12,306 bases of DNA from Planctomycetota bacterium (GTDB lineage: Bacteria > Planctomycetota > Phycisphaerae > Sedimentisphaerales > Anaerohalosphaeraceae), in the NCBI GenBank assembly GCA_021160785.1, contig JAGHBX010000120.1, positions 1 through 12,306 on the forward strand, written 5' to 3'. The notes beneath the pieces are model-generated. The model had not been told where the DNA came from and made no database searches. It was given only the letters and a program-made list of their open reading frames with translations. Positions 6,690 to 12,306 of this stretch are shown piece by piece; positions within the stretch are counted from its first letter, which is position 1; every line of letters begins with the position of its first letter. Position numbers and translations under genes: made by a program.

Positions 6690-7835
6690 CTACGAGGATT
6701 CTGGTGGTGGGGGCTGGAGGAAGCGGATACAGACGGGGCTTGACAGGGAAATCTTATGGCGTGCAGGGTTTAGTTCGCCGGTTTCCTGGTCTATTCGGAA
6801 GACTACTACGCTATCGCCGTTTTGATTGGCGACGAGGCAGAATTTTCCTGTGGGGTCTATGTTGAAATTTCTGGGTGTTTTTATTCCGGCAGTTTCGTGC
6901 TCTACGAATGTCAGCGTTCCTTTTGCGGGGTCGATTTTGTAGACTGCAATGCTGTCGTGTCCGCGGTTTGAGCCGTAGAGGAATTTGCCGGTTGGGTGGA
7001 CGCGGATTTCGGCGCAGGAACTACTGCCTTCGAAGCTTTTCGGGAGCGTATCGACGGTTTGTATTTCGGTCAGGGCGCCGGTAGCGGGGTTGTAGTCGAA
7101 GGCGGTTATTGTGCAGTCCAGTTCGTTGATGACGTAAGCTTGTTTGGCGTTTGGGGCGAAGGCGAAGTGTCGCGGGCCTGCGCCGGGTTTCAGGTTTGTC
7201 GAGGGTGGGTTGTTGGGGGTTATCGTTCCATTTTCGGCATCGAGAGCGTAAATGTTGATCTTGTCGATTCCGAGGTCTGCAACGTAGACGTAGCGGTTGT
7301 CCGGGCTTGGGTTTATCGAGTGGGCGTGGGGGCCTTTCTGACGTCTTTCGTTAATGCTCGAGCCTTCATGCTGGGTGAATCCGGCGGGTTTGGCGAGCCT
7401 GCCATCGGGTTGGATTGGGATTACCGCGGCGCTGCCGCTGCCGTAGTTGGCGACGAGGACGTTTTTGCCGGCGCGGTCGATATTGATGTGGCATGGACCT
7501 GAGCCTCGGGATGGCTGCTGGTTTAGCAGCTTTAGACTGCCGGAAGAGGCATCGATTGAGAATGCAGTTACGGAACCAGCGCCGCCTGCTTCACTAACGG
7601 CGTAGAGGAATTTGCCGGTTGGGTGGATTTCTATGAATGAGGGGCTCTTCAGTTCGGCAGCCAGCGTCGGCGGGGAAAGTTCGCCCGTATCGAGGTCGAG
7701 GGTGCTGCGGTAGATCCCTTTGCTGGAATTATTGGGTCGGGTGTATGTGCCGAAATAGACCGGGATGGATTCGCACCAGGCCGTTGACAAGGTCAGCAAA
7801 GACAGCAGAGCGGTAATCAGTGATTTTGTGAACAT
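6690..7835 (-). CDS. Secreted lactonase-family seven-bladed propeller (6-phosphogluconolactonase-like)
   Basis: 381 residues from the ATG at 7835. A longer frame reaches an ATG at 7880, but the inner start is preferred: AGGGAG (7846-7851) lies 10 bases before it and it places the signal peptide at the N-terminus (residues 1-21). The rest is the lactonase/cycloisomerase-2 propeller family: GTYTRP (29-34), IHPTGKFLY (70-78) and its repeat VHPTGKFLY (279-287), GPHAHS (168-173), and regular DPxxGxL blade ends. The cytoplasmic relatives hydrolyse 6-phosphogluconolactone or cyclic muconate lactones. The signal peptide argues that this one acts outside the cytoplasm on an unphosphorylated lactone or another sugar derivative, which is inference. 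It is convergent with the nag operon and, with the SMP-30 domain at 206-2893, is the second lactonase-like propeller flanking it. Confidence 0.85.
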   Translation of the reverse strand: MFTKSLITALLSLLTLSTAWCESIPVYFGTYTRPNNSSKGIYRSTLDLDTGELSPPTLAAELKSPSFIEIHPTGKFLYAVSEAGGAGSVTAFSIDASSGSLKLLNQQPSRGSGPCHINIDRAGKNVLVANYGSGSAAVIPIQPDGRLAKPAGFTQHEGSSINERRQKGPHAHSINPSPDNRYVYVADLGIDKINIYALDAENGTITPNNPPSTNLKPGAGPRHFAFAPNAKQAYVINELDCTITAFDYNPATGALTEIQTVDTLPKSFEGSSSCAEIRVHPTGKFLYGSNRGHDSIAVYKIDPAKGTLTFVEHETAGIKTPRNFNIDPTGKFCLVANQNGDSVVVFRIDQETGELNPARHKISLSSPVCIRFLQPPPPESS

Positions 7836-7909
7836 AGGTGAACGTCTCCCTGGACTTAGACCAAATGGTATTTTTCTCACGTATTACGGTATCCTCGCCG
7901 ATGCGCAAT

Positions 7910-7937
7910 AGTATATCACATCTATCTGGAAATTCAA
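7910..7937 (-). promoter_or_regulatory. Candidate promoter of the lactonase gene
   Basis: On the minus strand TTGAAT (7932-7937) and TATACT (7910-7915) are spaced by 16 bases, with four and five of six consensus matches. They lie about 75 bases before the preferred start at 7835, with no other gene between. Confidence 0.45.
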
Positions 7938-7962
7938 TCCTTTATTAGTCCGGGTTGGTGGG

Positions 7963-8140
7963 GATTGGGCCTGGGGATTGTATATTGTATATTGTAGATT
8001 GTATATGGTGCGGTAAATTGGGTTCGTTTCGCGGTAATCGGGGCTGGCGGGACACCTGGCGTGTGGGAATTGGGTTCGTTTCACATTTTTTGGCGTCTTG
8101 GGCCAGGCTGGGGTAGGGGTAAATTGGGTTTGTTTTGCAT
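7963..8140. repeat. Four short degenerate repeats spaced by about 53 bases
   Basis: The core AATTGGGTTCGTTTC occurs at 8016-8030 and 8068-8082 exactly, and as AATTGGGTTTGTTTT at 8122-8136. A weaker fourth copy, GATTGGG, starts at 7963. Starts are 53, 52 and 54 bases apart and the sequence between is not conserved. In the minus strand the repeats read as KTNPI, ETNPI or NKPN in varying frames; I remember such peptide strings from predicted proteins of Planctomycetes, which suggests a dispersed non-coding repeat wrongly called as genes. That memory is unverified. Confidence 0.6.
7977..8004. repeat. Tandem repeat of ATTGTAT, four copies
   Basis: Four adjacent 7-base units, ATTGTAT, ATTGTAT, ATTGTAG, ATTGTAT, run without interruption. 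The block lies inside the 53-base repeat cluster, between its first two members. It is AT-rich and contains no gene. Confidence 0.8.
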
Positions 8141-8273
8141 AATTGCGTTCCTACAGATGGGGGGGAATGCGGATTTTGAGATTCTTGGGTTGTAACTTGA
8201 TGTGACGGTTGGATAGGCACGGTTTGTAACTCCCCCTGTTTCTGGTGTGGCTTTATCCTTAATTACGTCATGC

Positions 8274-8302
8274 ATTATACCACATTTTGGCCGGAAAAGC
8301 AA
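8274..8302 (-). promoter_or_regulatory. Promoter-like sequence reading into the repeat cluster
   Basis: On the minus strand TTGCTT (8297-8302), a 17-base spacer and a perfect TATAAT (8274-8279) point toward the repeats. An ATG overlaps the -10 box, so no protein would start from it. If active, it would make a non-coding RNA over the repeats or add to lactonase transcription. Confidence 0.3.
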
Positions 8303-8330
8303 GTTTTTATCGGGTGGGATGAGGGTTTTA

Positions 8331-8398
8331 GCCGCGAAAAGGCACAAGAAGCACAAGAGGAATGATGAATGTCGAACTGATTAATTTCGAATTTCGAA
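8331..8398. repeat. Fragments of dispersed intergenic repeats
   Basis: The stretch has CACAAGAAGCACAAGAGG (8343-8360), made of two CACAAGA-like units, and TTCGAATTTCGAA (8386-8398), two TTCGAA palindromes 7 bases apart. Both kinds are, as I recall, common in intergenic regions of environmental Planctomycetes and Verrucomicrobia. Only the local repeats are seen directly. Together with the cluster at 7963-8140 this fills the gene-free stretch 7836-8407. Confidence 0.4.
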
Positions 8399-8407
8399 GG
8401 GTGGTGG

Positions 8408-8668
8408 ATGGGCCTAATGACTATTTTCTATTGCGGAAGGTGCGAGACGGCTTTCGATTGGGTCGGTAGTAAAAAGGGCGTATTGCACAAAGCTACCAAG
8501 CGACAAGTGCGGGCTATTGTCCGGATGAAAAAAGACGGAGAGCGGATAACCTCCATCGCCGAAGTTACCCGTTTGAGCCGTCCTACCGTTTATCGAATCC
8601 TCCAACGAGTCGAAGACGGACAGTTATCTCTTTCGCCTCACCATCAAACCGCCCAAGCCGAGAAGTAA
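8408..8668 (+). CDS. Small helix-turn-helix protein, resolvase-C-terminus-like
   Basis: 86 residues. Residues 30-66 (ATKRQVRAI...TVYRILQR) form a helix-turn-helix resembling the DNA-binding end of Hin-type serine recombinases: SIAEVTRLSRPTVYRIL fits the turn and recognition helix. Residues 9-12 are CGRC, possibly half of a zinc site. No recombinase catalytic domain is present and none lies upstream, where the frame is stopped at 8378-8380 in repeat-like sequence. It may be a small regulator or a leftover of a recombinase or transposase. GAAGGG (8396-8401) lies 6 bases before the ATG; a second ATG at residue 4 is possible. The last 15 residues are read antisense to the tail of the PEP-CTERM gene and look unrelated to the domain, so the native C-terminus may be lost. 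Partner and target are unknown. Confidence 0.55.
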   Translation: MGLMTIFYCGRCETAFDWVGSKKGVLHKATKRQVRAIVRMKKDGERITSIAEVTRLSRPTVYRILQRVEDGQLSLSPHHQTAQAEK

Positions 8669-9271
8669 GAGCGTGGTGGGTTCGGGGACGGTGGCCACAC
8701 CATACATATTACGATCTCGCCCCCTGTCCGTGGAGGCGTCGTACTGCTGTAGGAGGGTGATCGTCCCAGCCGAGACGTCCTTGGCGTACACCGACATCCA
8801 TCTGTAAGCTGCAGATGTTCCAAATTCGTGGACGGAAATATCATCCCCCGTATCGACAAACCCCGCCTGAATTACCCACTCCATCCCGGCTGAGTGGAGG
8901 TATGGGTCCCAGCCCGAGCCGCTTTTCCCGCCTTGGCCCGGACCGTGGCCTAAACGGTTGTCGAACAGTAGATACATCGTAGCATCCTGTGATAACGTGA
9001 CGTCTAACTCATAGTACTGAGTTTTTTTGTCATTGTTGGCAACCTTGATATATTCCGCACCGACCAGAGCCTCCGGTATTTGTTCGTACTCATAGGTGCG
9101 GTCCACAAAGACGAGCGCATCCTCCACGAGTGGCCCTGCGATTTCTGGGTAAGTGTTACTACTATTGCGCCGTTGTATACCCGTGATGGTTGCTGCCGAT
9201 GTAACCTGCGCTGCGACAGTACTTATAGCCAGTGCCAATCCCAAAACTAACATCTTCTTATACATCATCAT
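8624..9271 (-). CDS. PEP-CTERM sorting-domain protein of unknown function
   Basis: Up to 215 residues. A signal peptide (about 1-27, ending AAQVTSA) is followed by a roughly 165-residue extracellular region without a family I recognise, rich in Tyr, Asp and Gly, and then VPEPTT (195-200), a hydrophobic helix and the basic tail RRKR. That is the three-part PEP-CTERM signal recognised by exosortase, which cleaves it and releases the protein to the cell surface or matrix; no exosortase is in this window. Three ATG codons stand in a row (9271, 9268, 9265) after AGAAGGGAG (9275-9283); spacings are 3, 6 and 9 bases, so the second or third is the likelier true start. It has its own promoter about 100 bases upstream. 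Its 3' end overlaps the convergent HTH gene by 45 bases. Confidence 0.85.
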   Translation of the reverse strand: MMMYKKMLVLGLALAISTVAAQVTSAATITGIQRRNSSNTYPEIAGPLVEDALVFVDRTYEYEQIPEALVGAEYIKVANNDKKTQYYELDVTLSQDATMYLLFDNRLGHGPGQGGKSGSGWDPYLHSAGMEWVIQAGFVDTGDDISVHEFGTSAAYRWMSVYAKDVSAGTITLLQQYDASTDRGRDRNMYGVATVPEPTTLLLLGLGGLMVRRKR

Positions 9272-9379
9272 AATCTCCCTTCTAAAAAATGTTAAACGTA
9301 TCTCCCGTGCACGATGCGCACAACGTTGAATTATGGGGGATGCTCCTCAGGAAGGGCTTCCCATCACACTCCAAGATAC

Positions 9380-9407
9380 ATTATGGCTATTTTTACCGGA
9401 CTGTCAA
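9380..9407 (-). promoter_or_regulatory. Promoter of the PEP-CTERM gene
   Basis: On the minus strand a perfect TTGACA (9402-9407) is followed after 16 bases by CATAAT (9380-9385), five of six matches to the -10 consensus. A transcript would start near 9373 and carry an untranslated leader of about 100 bases, in which I see no known riboswitch. Confidence 0.55.
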
Positions 9408-9420
9408 GAGAAACCGGGGG

Positions 9421-9600
9421 AAATTGTATTTTTCTAAATTTTTTTCCGGCCTAAAAATAATGGTATAGGGTCGTTGTTAAGTCCTTATCCTTAAACAATC
9501 CCCTACAAATCCGATATACCTATGTTTTATACGTATTTACGACACTGTAGGTGCACCATATAGTTTTTTATCTTTACTTCTTAGGAATTTCCTTTATATT
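9421..9600. other. AT-rich intergenic island
   Basis: A hand count gives about 54 G or C in 180 bases (30%), clearly below the surrounding genes. The stretch between the PEP-CTERM promoter and the next gene (9408-9828) contains no strongly supported gene. It may be a regulatory region or a foreign remnant. Confidence 0.6.
9466..9505. repeat. Imperfect inverted repeat in the AT-rich island
   Basis: TAGGG (9466-9470) pairs with CCCTA (9501-9505), and TTGTTAAG (9474-9481) with CTTAAACAA (9490-9498) with one bulged A, around an 8-base loop. That makes 13 pairs with a small inner loop. GGTATA (9462-9467) could instead pair with TATACC (9515-9520). No gene clearly needs a terminator here, so it may be an operator, an RNA structure or a small mobile-element remnant. 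Confidence 0.35.
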
Positions 9601-9607
9601 TCCCTAT

Positions 9608-9745
9608 ATGGCGGACAAAGTAAAAAAGGCTATAAGACACGGGACTACGTCAACCAAACCTTTAGGACTTGCTGTTGTAATTATCCCCAGCGAAACGGTA
9701 GGGCACGTAGAAAGAAAGATTGAGTTTTCAGGCCGGACGTGGTAG
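9608..9745 (+). CDS. Doubtful small ORF
   Basis: 45 residues from the ATG at 9608, or 64 from a GTG at 9551 that would add a very hydrophobic start. The peptide has a protein-like pattern: a basic beginning (DKVKKAIRHG), a hydrophobic strand (LGLAVVIIP) and a charged end. The strand and HG remind me faintly of AbrB-type antitoxin folds, but this is too weak to name. No good ribosome site precedes 9608; TAGG lies just before the GTG. It sits upstream of, and in the same direction as, the heme protein gene. Confidence 0.25.
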   Translation: MADKVKKAIRHGTTSTKPLGLAVVIIPSETVGHVERKIEFSGRTW

Positions 9746-9828
9746 GGTGTTTTGGCAAGTCATTCAGATGGCCGAACAGACATGAGCAGGAAATCCCGGT
9801 CGAAACTCGTTGTGTAAAGGAGCCGACA

Positions 9829-12306
9829 ATGCGTAATCGATTCTTGATCGCGGGGGCGATTTTTGCAGTTATCTGTGTGGCGGGCTTGCAGGCCGCCGAG
9901 CCGGTTAATCTGGCGCCGAAGGCGAAAGTGTCGGCCTCCAGTGAATACAGCAGCGATCACCTGGCGCGATGGGCGATCGACGGCAAGATCCCCGAATTAG
10001 AGTGCAAGGCCGACGAAAAACAGGCCTGGTGCGTTCGCGGCAGTGAGGGCATGCATGGTGAATTTACGCTTGAGTGGCAAGAGCCCGTCGAGGTTGCCGA
10101 GATCGTTTATTTTGGCCGGACGGGGCAAATTATCCAGGAGTGCTTTAAGGATTATGAAGTGTACCTGGACGATGCAGCCAAGCCGGTCGCCAAGGGCGTG
10201 TTTCAAATGCGGCACGGGCCGCAGCGGGTAGCCGTGCCGAAGAGCACAGTCAAAAAAATTCGTATCAAGTTTCTGTCGGCGTATCCGGGGGCGCCTAATC
10301 CCGGCGCGTCGGAGATTGCGGTATTCGGCGCGTCGCCCGGTGACAAACAGCTATCACGTATGCTCCTCCCCGCCGACGAACGGACACCCGAATCGCAGAC
10401 ACTGCGCAACGATCTGTTGGCGGGCCGGATGAACTTTCGTGATATCCTGCTGGTCAAGCGACATGCCCTGAATATCTCGCATGTGTATGTCTACCATGCC
10501 GAAGGCTACCAGGCCGGCGGCGGACTCTACGTTTACACGCCCGACAAAGACGGCGGCAATCTGCGTTGTATTGTCGATTCGTCGGACGGTATGATCACAA
10601 CCGCCGATCTTTCTTATGACGGAAAAGAAGTTGTCTTCGCATGGAAAAAAGGAGGGATCAGGCTTTGCAATCCAGTTGCGATGCTCGAAGATATCGACCG
10701 CTCCGTGCCCGACAACAACTACCAGGTCTACCGCGTAAACATCGACGGGACGGGTCTCAAGCAGCTCACCCTTGGTCAATCGAACAACCTCGATCCCTGC
10801 TGGCTGCCGGACGGTGGAATCGCCTTTATCTCCGACCGCAAGCCCGCTTACGCATATTGCTACGTGGTGACCTCGCCGGTCGTCTACAGGATGGATCATG
10901 ACGGGCGGAACCAGAAACGGCTTTCAGCGAATTACCTGATGGACTTTACGCCCTCGGTGCTCAACGACGGCCGCATCATATACACGCGCTGGGAGTATGT
11001 CGATCGTGCGGCATGCCCCATCCAGAGCCTCTGGGCGATCAACCCGGACGGCACGGGCCTGACCGGTTATTACGGCAACCGTGTTCTGTCGCCCGGCACT
11101 TTCATGGACGCCCAGCCCGTCCCCGGCACCAACACTATTCTTGCCACCGCCACCAACCACAACGGACCTTGTCGCGGGGGGATCGTTCTCATCGACCCCT
11201 CCAAAGGCGCCAATGCCAAAGAAGCGGTAACCAATCTAACACCGGAGGTGGACATCTACCGGCTCGGTGGTGTATACGGCAACGGATTCCGTGGGCCGTA
11301 TGAAAAGCCCTTCCCTCTCGGAGACAGCAGATATCTCGTTTCCAGTAACGGCAGGCTGCAACTTCGCAACTTCGACGGCGACAGGGTAACACTGCTCAGA
11401 ACCGACCGTGGATTAGGCTTTTACTGCGCCCAGCCGATACGCCGGTCAAAGCTGCCTCCACAACTCACCGGCGGTCCGATGGATCGCGAGACCGTATTTC
11501 CCGAAGACGGAAGTGTGTCGGGGGCATGGGCTACAGTGTTCGTCCGTGACGTCAACGAGGGCCTTGCACCCCATGTCAAGCCCGGACAGATCAAGCAGAT
11601 CGCCGTCGTCCAGGAGATTGAGAAGAGTACTCATACGCCTCAAAATAATGTTCGTCTCGACGGAAACGGCAGACGCAACATCGCCGTCTTCGGGTATCAG
11701 TTTCCGCTCGTGTCATGCGGTGCGACCTATGCACCGAAGAGGCTTTGGGGCTTTGCCGATGTTAAAGCCGACGGCAGCGCCGCCTTCCACGTTCCTGCCG
11801 AGGTGCCGATCTATTTCATGGCGCTGGATGCCGAGGGACGGGCGGTTCAGCGGATGAGGAGTTTTACCCACATGATGCCCGGCGAAGTGCAGGGCTGCGT
11901 TGGCTGCCACGCCAACCGCAACTCGGTAGCCCCTAAAATGCTCAAGCGTATGGCAATGCGGATTACTCCGCAGGAACTGGCGCCGCCGGCGTGGGGAGTC
12001 GCGGGTTTCCGCTATGACCAGGTGGTCCAGCCCGTGCTGGACACGTACTGCATCGAGTGTCACAACGAGCGCCGACAGCCCGCCGACGTGGATCTCACCG
12101 GCGACAAGACCGACTTCTTCAGCGTCTCGTACGACATTCTCGCCAGAAAAGGCACACAAGGCGAACGCAACTTCCTGAACCATGGTAGCCCGGTGGGTCC
12201 GGCCGGCGACGCCGCACGCGGGATGAGCCCTTACACGTCATGGATATGGACGATCAACGGCGCCGGCCACAACGTTCTGGAAATCGAACCGCGTCGCTGG
12301 GGAAGT
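9829..12306 (+). CDS. Secreted discoidin + propeller + two-heme protein, hydrazine-synthase-alpha-like (partial, right edge)
   Basis: 826 codons without a stop, running off the right edge. AAAGGAG (9816-9822) lies 6 bases before the ATG, a strong start. Residues 1-23 are a signal peptide (cleavage after LQAA). Residues 25-168 resemble an F5/8-type-C (discoidin) fold, usually a carbohydrate- or surface-binding module: ASSEYSSDHLARWAIDGK at its start. About 195-540 is a TolB/PD40-type propeller with VNIDGTGLKQLT and INPDGTGL blade motifs and YTRWEYVDR (385-393). Residues 560-690 resemble the middle domain of the hydrazine synthase alpha subunit, followed by CVGCH (690-694) and CIECH (741-745), two covalent heme c sites. 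Related proteins occur in many Planctomycetes that do not perform anammox, so hydrazine synthesis should not be inferred. A periplasmic redox or substrate-oxidising role is plausible; the real activity is unknown. Confidence 0.8.
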   Translation, partial: MRNRFLIAGAIFAVICVAGLQAAEPVNLAPKAKVSASSEYSSDHLARWAIDGKIPELECKADEKQAWCVRGSEGMHGEFTLEWQEPVEVAEIVYFGRTGQIIQECFKDYEVYLDDAAKPVAKGVFQMRHGPQRVAVPKSTVKKIRIKFLSAYPGAPNPGASEIAVFGASPGDKQLSRMLLPADERTPESQTLRNDLLAGRMNFRDILLVKRHALNISHVYVYHAEGYQAGGGLYVYTPDKDGGNLRCIVDSSDGMITTADLSYDGKEVVFAWKKGGIRLCNPVAMLEDIDRSVPDNNYQVYRVNIDGTGLKQLTLGQSNNLDPCWLPDGGIAFISDRKPAYAYCYVVTSPVVYRMDHDGRNQKRLSANYLMDFTPSVLNDGRIIYTRWEYVDRAACPIQSLWAINPDGTGLTGYYGNRVLSPGTFMDAQPVPGTNTILATATNHNGPCRGGIVLIDPSKGANAKEAVTNLTPEVDIYRLGGVYGNGFRGPYEKPFPLGDSRYLVSSNGRLQLRNFDGDRVTLLRTDRGLGFYCAQPIRRSKLPPQLTGGPMDRETVFPEDGSVSGAWATVFVRDVNEGLAPHVKPGQIKQIAVVQEIEKSTHTPQNNVRLDGNGRRNIAVFGYQFPLVSCGATYAPKRLWGFADVKADGSAAFHVPAEVPIYFMALDAEGRAVQRMRSFTHMMPGEVQGCVGCHANRNSVAPKMLKRMAMRITPQELAPPAWGVAGFRYDQVVQPVLDTYCIECHNERRQPADVDLTGDKTDFFSVSYDILARKGTQGERNFLNHGSPVGPAGDAARGMSPYTSWIWTINGAGHNVLEIEPRRWGS

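Noticed and set aside
7963..8140. CRISPR-like array
   Set aside because: Only about 15 bases are conserved, copies differ from one another, there are at most four, and no cas gene is near.
8081..8356. Minus-strand ORFs through the repeat cluster (91 residues here; others at 7945-8220 and 7884-8084)
   Set aside because: They translate the repeats in different frames, have no consistent composition, and lack ribosome sites; the best internal ATG lies inside the -10 box of the promoter-like sequence.
11713..12183. 156-residue minus-strand ORF, and similarly 10354-10899
   Set aside because: Both are antisense shadows of the continuous heme-protein frame.
9829..12306. Evidence for anammox metabolism
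   Set aside because: Only an HZS-alpha-like protein is present; the other hydrazine synthase subunits and hydrazine dehydrogenase are absent here, and such relatives occur in Planctomycetes without anammox.

Overview
The window looks like a chromosomal segment of a Planctomycetota bacterium, probably from the Phycisphaerae / Sedimentisphaerales side. This is inference from several marks taken together: a PEP-CTERM protein with a Planctomycete-style tail, a secreted two-heme protein related to the alpha subunit of hydrazine synthase, secreted lactonase-type beta-propellers, a nag operon driven by an SSS-family transporter, and an intergenic cluster of short degenerate repeats of a kind I remember from such genomes. 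No rRNA, tRNA, CRISPR array or intact insertion sequence was seen.

Layout. Bases 3-101 hold the last 32 codons of a plus-strand gene that starts outside the window. A large secreted protein of 895 residues follows on the minus strand (206-2893): a long N-terminal region of unknown function with an apparent internal duplication, a Lys/Ala-rich linker, and a C-terminal SMP-30/gluconolactonase propeller. Its promoter region (2894-3151) is shared with a divergent plus-strand operon, nagB (3152-3892), nagA (3908-4897) and an SSS-family symporter (4924-6651). Together these suggest uptake of an amino sugar, deacetylation of its 6-phosphate, and deamination to fructose 6-phosphate. A second secreted propeller of the 6-phosphogluconolactonase-like family lies convergent to the operon (6690-7835, minus).

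Bases 7836-8407 contain no convincing gene. They hold short repeats with a spacing of about 53 bases, a perfect 7-base tandem repeat and fragments that look like dispersed repeats. A small helix-turn-helix protein (8408-8668, plus) comes next, and its end overlaps the tail of a convergent PEP-CTERM gene (8624-9271, minus). That gene has the best -35/-10 promoter in the window. Bases 9272-9828 are mostly non-coding; the part 9421-9600 is about 30% GC by hand count and carries an imperfect inverted repeat and a doubtful small ORF. From 9829 to the right edge there is an uninterrupted 826-codon reading frame, still open at the end: signal peptide, discoidin-like domain, TolB-like propeller, hydrazine-synthase-alpha-like region and two CxxCH heme sites.

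The most notable points are the discoidin-plus-heme architecture at the right end, the A10 run at the domain junction of the 895-residue protein (a one-base slip either way stops translation just before the lactonase domain), the palindromes over the nag promoter, and the regularly spaced repeat cluster.
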